NCBI RefSeq assembly: GCF_014137855.1 | Contig: NZ_JACGWT010000004.1 | Location: forward strand, 434,001-498,000 | From: Microlunatus kandeliicorticis | GTDB taxonomy: Bacteria > Actinomycetota > Actinomycetes > Propionibacteriales > Propionibacteriaceae | DNA length: 64,000 bases | Direction: 5' to 3' | Shown here: one piece after another, positions 1 through 8,541 of the stretch | Position numbering within the stretch: the first letter of the stretch is position 1 | Layout of the letters: each line of letters starts with the position of its first letter | Translations under genes and position numbers: made by a program | The notes under the pieces: model-generated | Seen by the model: the letters and a program-made list of their open reading frames with translations, nothing else | What the model was told of the DNA's origin: nothing | Databases searched by the model: none

Positions 1-1622
1 CGAACCTCAGCTTCTCGCGGCCGATCCGCTGGCTGCTCGCGCTGCTCGGGGACCGGCCGCTCCCGGTCGCGGTCTCCGCGCTCGCCTCCGGCACCACCAC
101 CCGGGTGCTGCGGACCGCCGCCGAGCCCGAGATCACCGTGGACCGGGCCGACGGCTATCTCGACCTGCTCCGCGAGCACGGCGTCGTCGCCGACCGCGAC
201 GCCCGCCGGGCGCTCGTCGTCGAGCAGGCCACCGCGCTGGCCGCCGAGGCGGGGACGCCGGGCGCTCGGGTCGACGTCGAGGCCCAGGCCGAGCTGGTCG
301 AGGAGATCACCGACCTGGTCGAGGCGCCGCGGGCGCTGCTCGGGTCGTTCGAGGACCGCTACATGAGCCTGCCGGCCGCGGTGCTGACCACCGTGATGCG
401 CAAGCACCAGCGGTATCTGGCGGTGACCGACGGCGAGGGCCGGCTGCTGCCCCGGTTCGTCACCGTGGCCAACGGCGACTGCGACGTCGACCTGGTCCGG
501 GCCGGTAACGAGGCGGTGCTGCGGGCCCGCTACGAGGACGCCGCGTTCTTCTTCGGCGCCGACCAGCAGACCAGCCCCGAGGAGTTCCACGGGCGGCTGG
601 ACACGCTGGCTTTCGAGACCCGGCTCGGGTCGATGGCCGACCGGGCCCGGCGGATCGACGCGCTGGCCCAGGTGATCGCCGACCGGATCGGGCTCGAGGG
701 CGACGACCGGGCCACCGTGTCCCGCACCGGGGCGCTGGCCAAGTTCGACCTGACCACCCAGATGGTCGTCGAGCTGTCCAGCCTGGCCGGGGTGATGGCC
801 GGTGAGTACGCCCGCCGGGCCGGTGAGCCCGAGGCGGTGGCGGTGGCGCTGACCGAGATGGAGCTGCCGCGCTCCGGCGGCGGTGCGCTGCCGGCCACCG
901 TGCCGGGCGCGGTGCTGTCGCTCGCCGACCGGCTCGACCTGCTCACCGGGATGATGGCGATCGGCAACGTGCCGACCGGGTCGTCGGACCCGTTCGGGGT
1001 GCGCCGGGCGGCGATCGGCGTGGTCAACGTGCTCCGCGGGACGCCAGCGCTGTCCGGGCTGTCGCTGACCGACGGCGTGGCGGCGGCCGCCGAACGGCTG
1101 GCCGCCCAGGGGCTCGAGCTGCCGGGGACGCTGGTCACCGACGCGGTCGCGCTGGCGCAGCGGCGGTTCGAGCTGCAGCTGCTCGACGCCGGCCACGACC
1201 ACCGGCTGGTCCAGGCGGCGCTGGTCAAGGCCGACCGCCCGGCCGAGGCGGAGGCCGACCTGGCCGAGCTGGAGCGCCGGATCGACGAGGAGCAGGTGCA
1301 GACCCTGGTCGCCACCGTGCAGCGGGTCAGCCGGATCCTGCCCGGGGCCGGTGCGGACGAGGTGGCCCCCGCCGCACTGTCGGGGGCCGAGGAGCTGGCG
1401 CTGGCCCGCGCGGTCTCCGAGCTCGAGCAGAACCTCGGGACCGAGCCCGCGACGGTCGCCGCGTTCGTCGACGCGGCCAAGGGGCTGCCCCCGGTGGTCG
1501 ACGCCTTCTTCGACGCGGTGCTGGTGATGGACCCCGACCCCGCCGTCCGGGCTGCCCGGTTGACCCTGCTCGCCCGGCTCGCCACCCTCTCCGGCCGGGT
1601 GCTCGACTGGTCCGCGCTCTGA
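1..1622 (+). CDS. glyS: Glycyl-tRNA synthetase beta subunit (or fused GlyQS), 5'-truncated by window edge
   Basis: This is the C-terminal ~540 residues of the tetrameric-type glycyl-tRNA synthetase beta region, which charges tRNA-Gly in the cytoplasm. The frame is open from base 3 with no start, so the gene begins before the window. Seen: an N-terminal FSRPIRW stretch, the conserved VMRKHQRYLAV segment, the HD-like ALAKFDLTTQMV region, the SDPFGVRRAA motif and a C-terminal helical DALR-type anticodon-binding region. All are typical of GlyS. Whether the alpha subunit is fused upstream, as happens in some actinobacteria and chlamydiae, cannot be seen. The reading frame is intact to a TGA stop and is followed by an inverted-repeat cluster. 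Family assignment is secure; the full architecture is unknown. Confidence 0.93.
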   Translation, partial: NLSFSRPIRWLLALLGDRPLPVAVSALASGTTTRVLRTAAEPEITVDRADGYLDLLREHGVVADRDARRALVVEQATALAAEAGTPGARVDVEAQAELVEEITDLVEAPRALLGSFEDRYMSLPAAVLTTVMRKHQRYLAVTDGEGRLLPRFVTVANGDCDVDLVRAGNEAVLRARYEDAAFFFGADQQTSPEEFHGRLDTLAFETRLGSMADRARRIDALAQVIADRIGLEGDDRATVSRTGALAKFDLTTQMVVELSSLAGVMAGEYARRAGEPEAVAVALTEMELPRSGGGALPATVPGAVLSLADRLDLLTGMMAIGNVPTGSSDPFGVRRAAIGVVNVLRGTPALSGLSLTDGVAAAAERLAAQGLELPGTLVTDAVALAQRRFELQLLDAGHDHRLVQAALVKADRPAEAEADLAELERRIDEEQVQTLVATVQRVSRILPGAGADEVAPAALSGAEELALARAVSELEQNLGTEPATVAAFVDAAKGLPPVVDAFFDAVLVMDPDPAVRAARLTLLARLATLSGRVLDWSAL

Positions 1623-1642
1623 GCCGCCCGGCGCGCGAGGAC

Positions 1643-1800
1643 GTGCGCTGAGCCTGTCGAAGCGCAGAAGGCACTTCGACAAGCTCAGTGCACGGCACAA
1701 CCCCCAGAACGCACCCTGAGCCCGTCGAAGCGCACGGGCAACGCGCGCTGAGCCCGTCGAAGCGCAGAACGCACGTCGACGAGCTCAGTGCACGGCAGAA
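1643..1800. repeat. Cluster of REP-like inverted repeats (TGAGCcTGTCGAAG family)
   Basis: This 160-base stretch between glyS and the convergent secreted-protein gene holds five copies of one arm motif. Forward arms (GCTGAGCCTGTCGAAGCGC-like) lie at about 1645-1665, 1715-1733 and 1747-1765. Reverse arms (CTTCGACAAGCTCAGTGCAC-like) lie at about 1672-1693 and 1773-1793. Arms 1645/1672 and 1747/1773 pair as hairpins with short loops. The core TGAGCC(T/C)GTCGAAG resembles extragenic palindromic repeats seen scattered in high-GC genomes. It sits between convergent genes, so it could also end transcription in both directions. No transposase is adjacent. Confidence 0.75.
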
Positions 1801-1816
1801 CTCCGGGCCGCGTGGG

Positions 1817-2443
1817 TCAGCCCTGGTCGGCGCCGCTGTCGTCGCTCGGGCTGCTGGAGGCGGACGGGGTGTCGTCCGAACCGGCGCTGGGCGCACTGGT
1901 CGGCTTGCCGTGGCCGTGCGTCTTGAGCTTGGGCATCGGCTGGGTGAAGGTCACCGCGCACGGGGTCGCGCCGGTGCGGCCGATGGTGACGGTGATCGTC
2001 GCCGGGGCGTTGTCCGCCGGCGGGTCGACCGGGTTGAGCTGCAGCGCGGCGCGGCCGTGCTGGTAGTTGCTCTTGCCGCGGTGCCGGGTGGTGCCGACGG
2101 CGTTGCCGTTCCCGTCGGTGACCGCGACGCTGACCGAGGTGGCGATCGTCCCGCGCTTCGGCGTGGTCCAGCGGAGCGAGACGATCTTGATCTTGGACGT
2201 GCTGCCGTGCTTGGCCTTGGCCCGGTAGGCGCCGGCCCAGGTGGCCTTGAGCTTCCAGGTGGTGCCGGAGCCGTCGGTGCAGCTGGCGGCGGTGACCGCG
2301 GAGGACCGGGACGGCGCCGCGGACGCCGTGGTCGCCGGGACGGCGAGCGCGACCGCGCCGAGCACCAGCGCGGTGGCTCCGGTGGCGCCGACCGCGGCGG
2401 TCGCGATGCGGCGCGAGCGGGAGGTGGGGGTGGACAGGGGCAT
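1817..2443 (-). CDS. Secreted protein of unknown function with Sec signal peptide and Ser/Asp-rich tail
   Basis: The predicted product has 208 residues. I chose the ATG at 2443 because it begins a classic export signal: a basic start with RSRR, a hydrophobic core (ATALVLGAVALAV) and an ASA-like cleavage site near residue 44. Reading further upstream would add a non-conserved Arg/Gly/Pro stretch. The mature part has one Cys near its start and one towards its end, TWKLKATW and KIKIVSLRW segments, and repeated V-T-I/V-V strands (PATITVTIG), suggesting a small beta-sandwich. The final ~35 residues are low-complexity Ser/Asp/Pro. I do not recognise a family. It is probably extracellular and expressed as a single gene. 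Confidence 0.7.
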   Translation of the reverse strand: MPLSTPTSRSRRIATAAVGATGATALVLGAVALAVPATTASAAPSRSSAVTAASCTDGSGTTWKLKATWAGAYRAKAKHGSTSKIKIVSLRWTTPKRGTIATSVSVAVTDGNGNAVGTTRHRGKSNYQHGRAALQLNPVDPPADNAPATITVTIGRTGATPCAVTFTQPMPKLKTHGHGKPTSAPSAGSDDTPSASSSPSDDSGADQG

Positions 2444-2537
2444 GGTGGAGGACGCCTCTCGACGGGGTGTGGTGGCGGGCCCCCGCCCGACCGTGGCTGC
2501 CGGTCCCCCGACCGGTAGGCGAAAGCTAGCGCCGCCG

Positions 2538-2553
2538 GGGGTCAGCTGACCCC
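2538..2553. promoter_or_regulatory. Perfect 16-bp palindrome upstream of the secreted-protein gene
   Basis: GGGGTCAGCTGACCCC reads the same on both strands and lies about 95 bases upstream of the ATG at 2443. The position suits an operator or the base of a promoter-region hairpin. I see no convincing -10/-35 pair beside it, so a regulatory role is inference only. Confidence 0.3.
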
Positions 2554-2574
2554 GCCGCGGCCCGGAACGCACGA

Positions 2575-2613
2575 ACGGCCCGAACCGCCGCGCTGCTGGA
2601 CGGTTCGAGCCGT
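2575..2613 (-). terminator. GC-rich hairpin, candidate terminator of the TasA-like gene
   Basis: The arms ACGGCCCGAACCG (2575-2587) and CGGTTCGAGCCGT (2601-2613) pair over 13 bases with one wobble and a 13-base loop. The hairpin lies about 130 bases past the stop of the TasA-like gene at 2743, in its direction of transcription. There is no U-tract, as is common for actinobacterial terminators. Confidence 0.45.
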
Positions 2614-2742
2614 GCGCCCCCTGGGTGGGTCGGCGGGCAGCCTGATCTCCCCCGAGATGGTCAGGGCCCGCTGGGCCGGGCGTCCGGCGGCCTCCCCCTG
2701 TGGAGCCGCCGGATGCCCGGAGTCGGTGGTGAGCCGGTGGGC

Positions 2743-3376
2743 TCAGCTGTTCTGGGCTTCCCAGGTGAACCCGAGCGCCGCGGTGCCGCCCTGGCTGGAG
2801 TTCGGCGCGTTGCTGGCCAGGCTGTAGCTGATCTTGAACGTCCGGGACTCCGACCCGGTCCCGGTCGGCGCCCAGTCCCCCACCCCGGTGGCGAAACTGG
2901 TCTTCGCCGTCGGCCCGGTGCCGAAGCCGGCCAGGCTGCCCGAGTACAGCGTCGGGTTGGTGGCCGAAGCGGTGAAGTTCGCGCAGGTGCCGAACGAGCC
3001 GCCGCTGCCCTGGACCACGGTCAGGCTGATCTGGGACGCCAGGTCATTCGTCGAGGCGTAGCCGGTGCCGTACAGCTTGACCGTGGAGGCGAGGCTGCCG
3101 GTGGAGGTGACGGTGATGCACTGGCTGCCGGTCGCACCGGGCTTGAGGTTGGAGGCGGTGAACAGGGCGGTGTTGGCGTCGTCGTCGGACAGCGCGACGG
3201 TGCCGGAGGTCCAGTTCGAGGTCGGGTTGACCGTGGTCGCGGAGTAGGCCGAGTAGGAGGCCTGCGCGACGGCGAGACCGGAGACGACCAGGGCGGCGGA
3301 GGATCGCGGTGAAGGCGACGATCTTCTTCACGGTCGTGCTCTTGGCGTTCGTGTTCGTGCGGGTGGTGTTCGACAT
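2743..3376 (-). pseudogene. TasA/camelysin (M73)-like secreted protein, frameshifted in the signal peptide
   Basis: The start at ATG 3376 has a good AGGAG site at 3386-3390. The first 26 codons encode a basic start and the beginning of a hydrophobic signal (KKIVAFTAIL). The frame is then lost at about 3298. Skipping one C continues the signal (ALVVSGLAVAQA) and a mature domain to a stop at 2743, giving about 210 residues. The mature part has the pattern of SipW-cleaved fibre proteins: a SYSAYS junction, a TVNPTSNWTSGTVAL stretch, then FTASNLKPG. TasA-like proteins form extracellular fibres or camelysin-type envelope proteins. The single extra base is either a real inactivating indel, phase variation or a sequence error. 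No sipW-like peptidase lies nearby. Confidence 0.6.
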
Positions 3377-3559
3377 GTCGGGGGGCTCCTGACGGCTGTT
3401 CTTGGGGGGTCCTGCTGACAAGAACAATTCAAGATTCAACACATCAGGAGACGGTTCGGACCGTAGTCCGGAGACCCGAAAGAAACCCCGAGGTTCGGCT
3501 ACCGACCTCAGGATCGGCGCAAGGGCGTCGCGGGACCGACCTCGGGCGGACGGATCAGG

Positions 3560-4321
3560 TCAGCGGACGGCGTAGCCGGCCGCGGCCAGCGCCTGCTTGA
3601 CCTCGGCCACCGAGACGGTCCGCCAGTGGAAGATCGTCGCCGCGAGCACGGCGTCGGCTCCGGCCGCCACCGCGGGCGGGAAGTCCTCGGCGCGCCCGGC
3701 ACCACCCGAGGCGATCAGCGGTACGTCGACGACCGCGCGGACGTCGGCGATCATCTCGAGGTCGAACCCGCCGGTGGTGCCGTCGGCATCCATCGAGTTG
3801 AGCAGGATCTCCCCCACGCCGAGGTCGACCCCGCGCCGGGCCCACTCGAGGGCGTCGAGCCCGGCGGACTTGCGACCGCCGTGCGTCGTCACCCCGTACC
3901 CGGACGGCTGGTCGGGCTCCCGCCGCGCGTCGACGCTGAGGACGAGCACCTGGTTGCCGAACCGACGGGTGATCTCGCCGATCAGCTCGGGCCGGTGGAT
4001 GGCCGCGGTGTTGACCGCGACCTTGTCGGCGCCGGCGCGCAGCATCGTGTCGACGTCGGCGACGCTGCCGATCCCGCCCCCGACGGTGAGCGGGATGAAG
4101 ACGGTCTCGGCGGTCCGCCGCACCACGTCGAGCGTGGTGGCGCGTCCCTCCACGGAGGCGGAGATGTCGAGGAAGGTCAGCTCGTCGGCACCCTCGGCGT
4201 CGTAGAGCCCTCCGAGCTCGACCGGATCCCCCGCGTCCCGGAGGTTCTCGAAGTTGACCCCCTTGACCACCCGACCGTCGTGGACGTCCAGGCAGGGGAT
4301 CACGCGGACGGCCAGGCTCAC
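3560..4321 (-). CDS. hisF: Imidazole glycerol phosphate synthase cyclase subunit HisF
   Basis: HisF closes the imidazole ring in histidine synthesis, using ammonia from HisH to make imidazole glycerol phosphate and AICAR from PRFAR. The 253-residue TIM barrel is full length. It shows the catalytic aspartates Asp12 (RVIPCLDV) and Asp131 (LSVDARRE), the phosphate-binding LTVGGGIGS loop near residue 80, and a C-terminal [13 protein letters not shown] phosphate site. The start is a GTG at 4321. The gene stands alone here: hisH, hisA and the other his genes are not in the window, and a divergent sulfotransferase gene begins 128 bases away. Confidence 0.97.
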   Translation of the reverse strand: MSLAVRVIPCLDVHDGRVVKGVNFENLRDAGDPVELGGLYDAEGADELTFLDISASVEGRATTLDVVRRTAETVFIPLTVGGGIGSVADVDTMLRAGADKVAVNTAAIHRPELIGEITRRFGNQVLVLSVDARREPDQPSGYGVTTHGGRKSAGLDALEWARRGVDLGVGEILLNSMDADGTTGGFDLEMIADVRAVVDVPLIASGGAGRAEDFPPAVAAGADAVLAATIFHWRTVSVAEVKQALAAAGYAVR

Positions 4322-4449
4322 GGTCCACAGCGTAGGAGAAGCCCCCGGCGAGCGGATGCACAGTTTCGGCTGTCAGAATCCCTCAGCGGGTTCTCAACGT
4401 CGCCGTCCCGCCACCCGTCGTCCACCCTCCCCCGTCGAGGAGATCTACC

Positions 4450-5529
4450 GTGCCCGGTCCGACTGACCGTGATCTCGTGCTCGTGACCGGACCCGGTCGC
4501 AGCGGGACCAGCGCACTCACCGGCATGCTCAGCATGCTCGGCGTGCACGTCCCGGGCCCGCTGGTCGGGGCGAACAGCACGAACGAGCGGGGCTTCTACG
4601 AGACCCGGTGGGTGGTCGACTTCCAGCGCAAGCTGCTGGAACGCGCCTACACCTACGAGTTCGACGGCGACCCGCGCGCGGAGCTGCGGGTGGCCAAGGT
4701 GCTCGCCGACGGCGAGGCGGCCGGGAAGCTCGACGCCTGGTTCGCTCCGGCCGCCGGGCAGCACTCGCTGGTGGCGGTCAAGGACCCGCGCTCGATCTGG
4801 TTCCACGACCTCTGGACGACGACCGCCGGGAAGCACGGCTACCAGGTGAAGTACCTGACCACGCTGCGCCACCCGGCCGAGGTGGTCGGCAGCCGGACGA
4901 CCTACTACAGCACCGAGACGCGCGAGCTGCAGGCCCGGGAGTACGCCGTGGCCAAGGTGGCCGGCTGGGTGCACGTCAGCCTGCTGAACGAGCGCGAGAC
5001 CCGCGAGCAACCGCGGTCGTTCGTGCTCTACGACGACCTGATCAGCGCCTGGCGGCCGGTCGCGGCCAAGATCGAGACCGAGCTCGGACTGGCCTTCCCC
5101 GCGCGGCCCGACCCGTGGGACGCCCGGCACCCGGTCGACGACTTCATCAGCCCCCAGCTGCACCGGGTGACGACGACCTGGGACGACCTCGACTGCCCCG
5201 AGAGCCTGCAGGTGATCGCCGACGAGGTCTGGGAGGCCTGCCTGCGGATCGCCGTCCACGGTCGCGACGCGGACGCGGAAGCCGCCTTCGACGAGCTGTC
5301 CGAGCGCTACAGCCGGCTCTACCGCGACTCGGCGGCGATCGTGGCCGACATGGCCAGCTCGCGGGTCGACCGGGCTCGCGCCAAGACGGCGCGGAAGGTG
5401 CGGGCCGAGCTCGCGGCCCAGCGGCCGCCGAGCACGCTCACCCGGCTCACCGAGCCGCTGCCCGCCCCGGTCCGGCGGCGGGTGCGCCGGGTCGGCCGCC
5501 GGGTGATCGACCGGCTCGTCCGGCGCTGA
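4450..5529 (+). CDS. Sulfotransferase family protein
   Basis: The 359-residue protein starts at GTG 4450, supported by an AGGAG site at 4438-4442. Near the start (residues 14-21) is GPGRSGTS, the PAPS 5'-phosphosulfate-binding loop of sulfotransferases. A DPRSIWFHDLW and LRHPAEVVGSR region follows, matching the 3'-phosphate-binding Arg/Ser site. The enzyme would move a sulfate group from PAPS to an unknown carbohydrate or lipid acceptor. The C-terminal ~60 residues are strongly basic (RRRVRRVGRRV), perhaps a membrane-surface or nucleic-acid contact. It has no operon partner; the next gene converges. The family is well supported; the substrate is unknown. Confidence 0.8.
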   Translation: MPGPTDRDLVLVTGPGRSGTSALTGMLSMLGVHVPGPLVGANSTNERGFYETRWVVDFQRKLLERAYTYEFDGDPRAELRVAKVLADGEAAGKLDAWFAPAAGQHSLVAVKDPRSIWFHDLWTTTAGKHGYQVKYLTTLRHPAEVVGSRTTYYSTETRELQAREYAVAKVAGWVHVSLLNERETREQPRSFVLYDDLISAWRPVAAKIETELGLAFPARPDPWDARHPVDDFISPQLHRVTTTWDDLDCPESLQVIADEVWEACLRIAVHGRDADAEAAFDELSERYSRLYRDSAAIVADMASSRVDRARAKTARKVRAELAAQRPPSTLTRLTEPLPAPVRRRVRRVGRRVIDRLVRR

Positions 5530-5560
5530 GCGCGCCGGGCGTCCGCGCAGCCGCGCTCAG
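5526..5560. terminator. Bidirectional hairpin between sulfotransferase and helY
   Basis: CTGAGCGCG (5526-5534) and CGCGCTCAG (5552-5560) form a perfect 9-bp stem with a 17-base loop. The hairpin spans the stop codons of both convergent genes, so it could end transcription from either side. No U-tract is present. Confidence 0.5.
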
Positions 5561-8490
5561 ACGGACAGGTCGTCGCCCGGGGTCGGGTCGTCGGGTTCGA
5601 AGGCGACCACCCCGCGGCGCATCGCCCGGACCGTCTGGTGCGCGGTCTCCCGCACCGGTGACGGTCCGGCGGCGTCGGCGATCTGCCCGGCGAAGTCGAT
5701 CACCTGGCGCACCCAGCGGACGAAGTCGCCGGCGGTCAGGTCGTTGTCGTCGAGCACCTGGGCCAGCGGGCGGCCTGCGGCCCAGCCGAACGCGGCCCGG
5801 GCGAAGCCGATGTCGGGTTCGGGTCCGCGGTCCAGCCGCGCGTCGCGCTCGGCCAGCGACACCTCGCGGTGCACCCGGCGGACCGCGGTCATCGCCTCCT
5901 CGGTGACCCGGTCCGGCATCCGCGGCTGGAACCGGCCGCCGTCGGTGCGGCGGGCCTCGTAGATCAGCGAGGACAGCACCGCGGCGAGCTGCGGGACGGT
6001 GAGGTCGTCGAAGACGCCGGCGCGCAGGCACTCGGCGGTGACCAGGTCGAGCTCGGCGTAGATCCGGGCCAGCATCCGGCCGGAGGGGCTGACCCGCACC
6101 TGACCGCTCTCGTCGGGGGCCAGGTAGCCGAAGCCCTCGAGCACGGTGGTGATCTTGTCGAACTGCTTGGCGATGGTGGTGGTCCGGCTGGACATCCGCT
6201 GCTCGGCGGCCCGGTTCTCGGCCTCGAGCCGCAGTGCCACCGCCGCCTGCCGGAAGTGCGTCTCGCGGTCCGGGCAGGTGTGGCACGGGTGCCGTTGCAG
6301 CTCGGCCCGCAGGTCCGCGACCCGGGTCCGGGCCGCGGCGTTCATCTCGCTCGGGCGGTCGGCGTCGGGGTCGAGCGTGACGGTGGCCAGCCGGGCGCGC
6401 AGCGCGGCGGCGAGGTTGCGCCGGGCCGCCTTGTCCTTGGGGTGGAAGTGCTTGGGCACCTTGACCCGGCCGGCGGTCAGCGCGGGCGTCGGGAAGTCGG
6501 TCAGCGCGAGCCGGCGGACGCTGCTGTCCTCGGTGAGCACCTGCGGCTGCGGGGCGGCGCGCTGTCCCTCGACGCCCGGGTCGAGCACCACGGCCCAACC
6601 GCGCGACCGGCCGGCCGGGACGCGGATCAGCGCGCCCCGGGTCAGGCCCTGCAACGAGGCGAGCGCCTCGTCGCGGCGGTCGGCCTTGCGGTCGCGGGCC
6701 GCCTCGGCCTCGACCCGACTGATCTCGTCGCGGGTGCGGGCGTAGGAGACGAAGTCGCCCTGGTCGCAGGCCGCCGCGGCGAACCGGGCGGCGATCTCGT
6801 CGGTGTTCTTCTCGATCTGCCGCGCGATGCCGACCACCGAGCGGTCCGACTGGTACTGGGCGAACGACTGCTCGAGCAGTGTGCGGGCCCGGTCCCGGCC
6901 GACGGCCCCGATCAGGTTGACCGCCATGTTGTAGGTCGGGGCGAACGAGGAGTGCAGCGGGTAGGTGCGGCGCGAGGCGAGCCCGGCCACCGCCCTCGGG
7001 TCGAGCCCGGGCTGCCAGAGCACGACGGCGTGACCCTCGACGTCGATGCCGCGGCGCCCGGCCCGGCCGGTGAGCTGGGTGTACTCGCCGGGAGTGATGT
7101 CGGCGTGGGTCTCGCCGTTGTACTTGACCAGCTTCTCCAGCACGACGCTGCGGGCCGGCATGTTGATGCCGAGGGCGAGCGTCTCGGTGGCGAACACCAC
7201 CTTGACCAGCCCGCGGACGAAGCCCTCCTCGACACACTCCTTGAAGGCCGGCAGCAGACCGGCGTGGTGGGCGGCGATACCGCGGACGAAGCCGGTGAAG
7301 AACGCCTCGTAGCCGAGCGCCTTGCGGTCGGCGGCGCTGAGCCCGGACATGTGCCGCTCGGCGATCGCGGTGAGCTGGGCCTGCTCGTCGAGGTCGGTGA
7401 GCTCGACCGAGGTGCCGAGCAGCTGGCGGACGGCGGCGTCGCAGCCGGCCCGGGAGAAGATGAACACGATCGCCGGCAGCAGCCGGGCGCGTTCGAGGAC
7501 GCCGACCATGTCGGCCCGGCTGGTGCCGTGGTGGGCACGCCGGTCCCCGCCCCGATCACCGCCCCGGTCGTTCCCGGCGCCGCCCTGGCCGCGATCGAGG
7601 TTGCGGGCGTGGGTGGCCCCGCCGTAGCGGCCGGAGCCGTAGGACACCGCACGCTTGCCCTTGCCGCTGCGGCCGCGCGGGCGCCGGGCGTCGTCGCGGG
7701 TGACCCGGCTCTCGTCGCGGGAGACCCGGAGCAGCTGCGGGTTGACGTCGGCGCGCCGCTGGGAGGCGATCTCCTGCGCGGTCGGCGCCTCGCCGGCGAA
7801 GAGGTCGAACAGCTTGCGCCCGACCAGCACGTGCTGGAACAGCGGCACCGGGCGGCGTTCGGAGACCACCACCCGCATCTCGCCGCGGACCGCGGCCAGC
7901 CAGTCACCGAACTCCTCGGCGTTGCTCACGGTGGCCGAGAGCGCGACCACCTGGACCGAGTCGGCCAGCCCGATGATCACCTCCTCCCAGACCGCGCCGC
8001 GGAACCGGTCGGCCAGGTAGTGCACCTCGTCCATCACCACGTAGCCGAGGTCGGTGAGGGTGCTCGAGTTGGCGTAGATCATGTTGCGGAGCACCTCGGT
8101 CGTCATCACCACCACCGGCGCCTCGCTGTTGATCGAGGAGTCGCCGGTGAGCAGCCCGACGTTCCCCGATCCGTGCCGGCGGACCAGGTCGGCGTACTTC
8201 TGGTTGCTCAGCGCCTTGATCGGGGTGGTGTAGAAGCACTTGCGGCCCTCCCGCAGCGCAAGGAACACCGCGAACTCGCCGACGATCGTCTTGCCCGCGC
8301 CGGTCGGGGCGGCGACCAGCACGCCGGAGCCGGCCTCGACGTGCTCGCACGCCTCGCGCTGGTAGTCGTCGAAGCCGAACCCGTAGCCGTCGGCGAACTC
8401 GGTCAGCGCCGGGCTGACCTGATTGCGCCGGAAGCGGGCGTAGGACTCCGCTGGTGAGGCCGCGCTGTCGTCGGCCGGCTGCGTGGACAT
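5557..8490 (-). CDS. helY: Ski2/Mtr4-like DEVH-box RNA helicase HelY
   Basis: This large (~977 residues) superfamily-2 helicase is predicted to unwind RNA during processing or decay. Motif I is APTGAGKT (61-68), motif II is DEVH (154-157), and an ALSATVSN motif III follows. Motif VI is the TGRAGRRG stretch in the second RecA domain. A basic Gly/Arg/Asp-rich low-complexity insert lies between the two RecA domains near residues 270-320, and the C-terminus is the long helical region typical of the family. I chose ATG 8490; GTG 8499 is an in-frame alternative and neither has a clear ribosome site. It ends the minus-strand run pafB-pafC-tatA-tatC-lipid kinase-glucokinase-helY, the classical actinobacterial order apart from the glucokinase. 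Confidence 0.95.
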   Translation of the reverse strand: MSTQPADDSAASPAESYARFRRNQVSPALTEFADGYGFGFDDYQREACEHVEAGSGVLVAAPTGAGKTIVGEFAVFLALREGRKCFYTTPIKALSNQKYADLVRRHGSGNVGLLTGDSSINSEAPVVVMTTEVLRNMIYANSSTLTDLGYVVMDEVHYLADRFRGAVWEEVIIGLADSVQVVALSATVSNAEEFGDWLAAVRGEMRVVVSERRPVPLFQHVLVGRKLFDLFAGEAPTAQEIASQRRADVNPQLLRVSRDESRVTRDDARRPRGRSGKGKRAVSYGSGRYGGATHARNLDRGQGGAGNDRGGDRGGDRRAHHGTSRADMVGVLERARLLPAIVFIFSRAGCDAAVRQLLGTSVELTDLDEQAQLTAIAERHMSGLSAADRKALGYEAFFTGFVRGIAAHHAGLLPAFKECVEEGFVRGLVKVVFATETLALGINMPARSVVLEKLVKYNGETHADITPGEYTQLTGRAGRRGIDVEGHAVVLWQPGLDPRAVAGLASRRTYPLHSSFAPTYNMAVNLIGAVGRDRARTLLEQSFAQYQSDRSVVGIARQIEKNTDEIAARFAAAACDQGDFVSYARTRDEISRVEAEAARDRKADRRDEALASLQGLTRGALIRVPAGRSRGWAVVLDPGVEGQRAAPQPQVLTEDSSVRRLALTDFPTPALTAGRVKVPKHFHPKDKAARRNLAAALRARLATVTLDPDADRPSEMNAAARTRVADLRAELQRHPCHTCPDRETHFRQAAVALRLEAENRAAEQRMSSRTTTIAKQFDKITTVLEGFGYLAPDESGQVRVSPSGRMLARIYAELDLVTAECLRAGVFDDLTVPQLAAVLSSLIYEARRTDGGRFQPRMPDRVTEEAMTAVRRVHREVSLAERDARLDRGPEPDIGFARAAFGWAAGRPLAQVLDDNDLTAGDFVRWVRQVIDFAGQIADAAGPSPVRETAHQTVRAMRRGVVAFEPDDPTPGDDLSV

Positions 8491-8541
8491 CACCGCCACG
8501 CTACCCGGCGCCGCCCAGCCCGGCCGGGAGGCGCCGTCGGG

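Noticed and set aside
5869-8457. An 862-codon plus-strand open frame opposite helY
   Set aside because: It reads as Gly/Ala/Arg/Val-rich shadow with no domain, while helY on the other strand has all helicase motifs.
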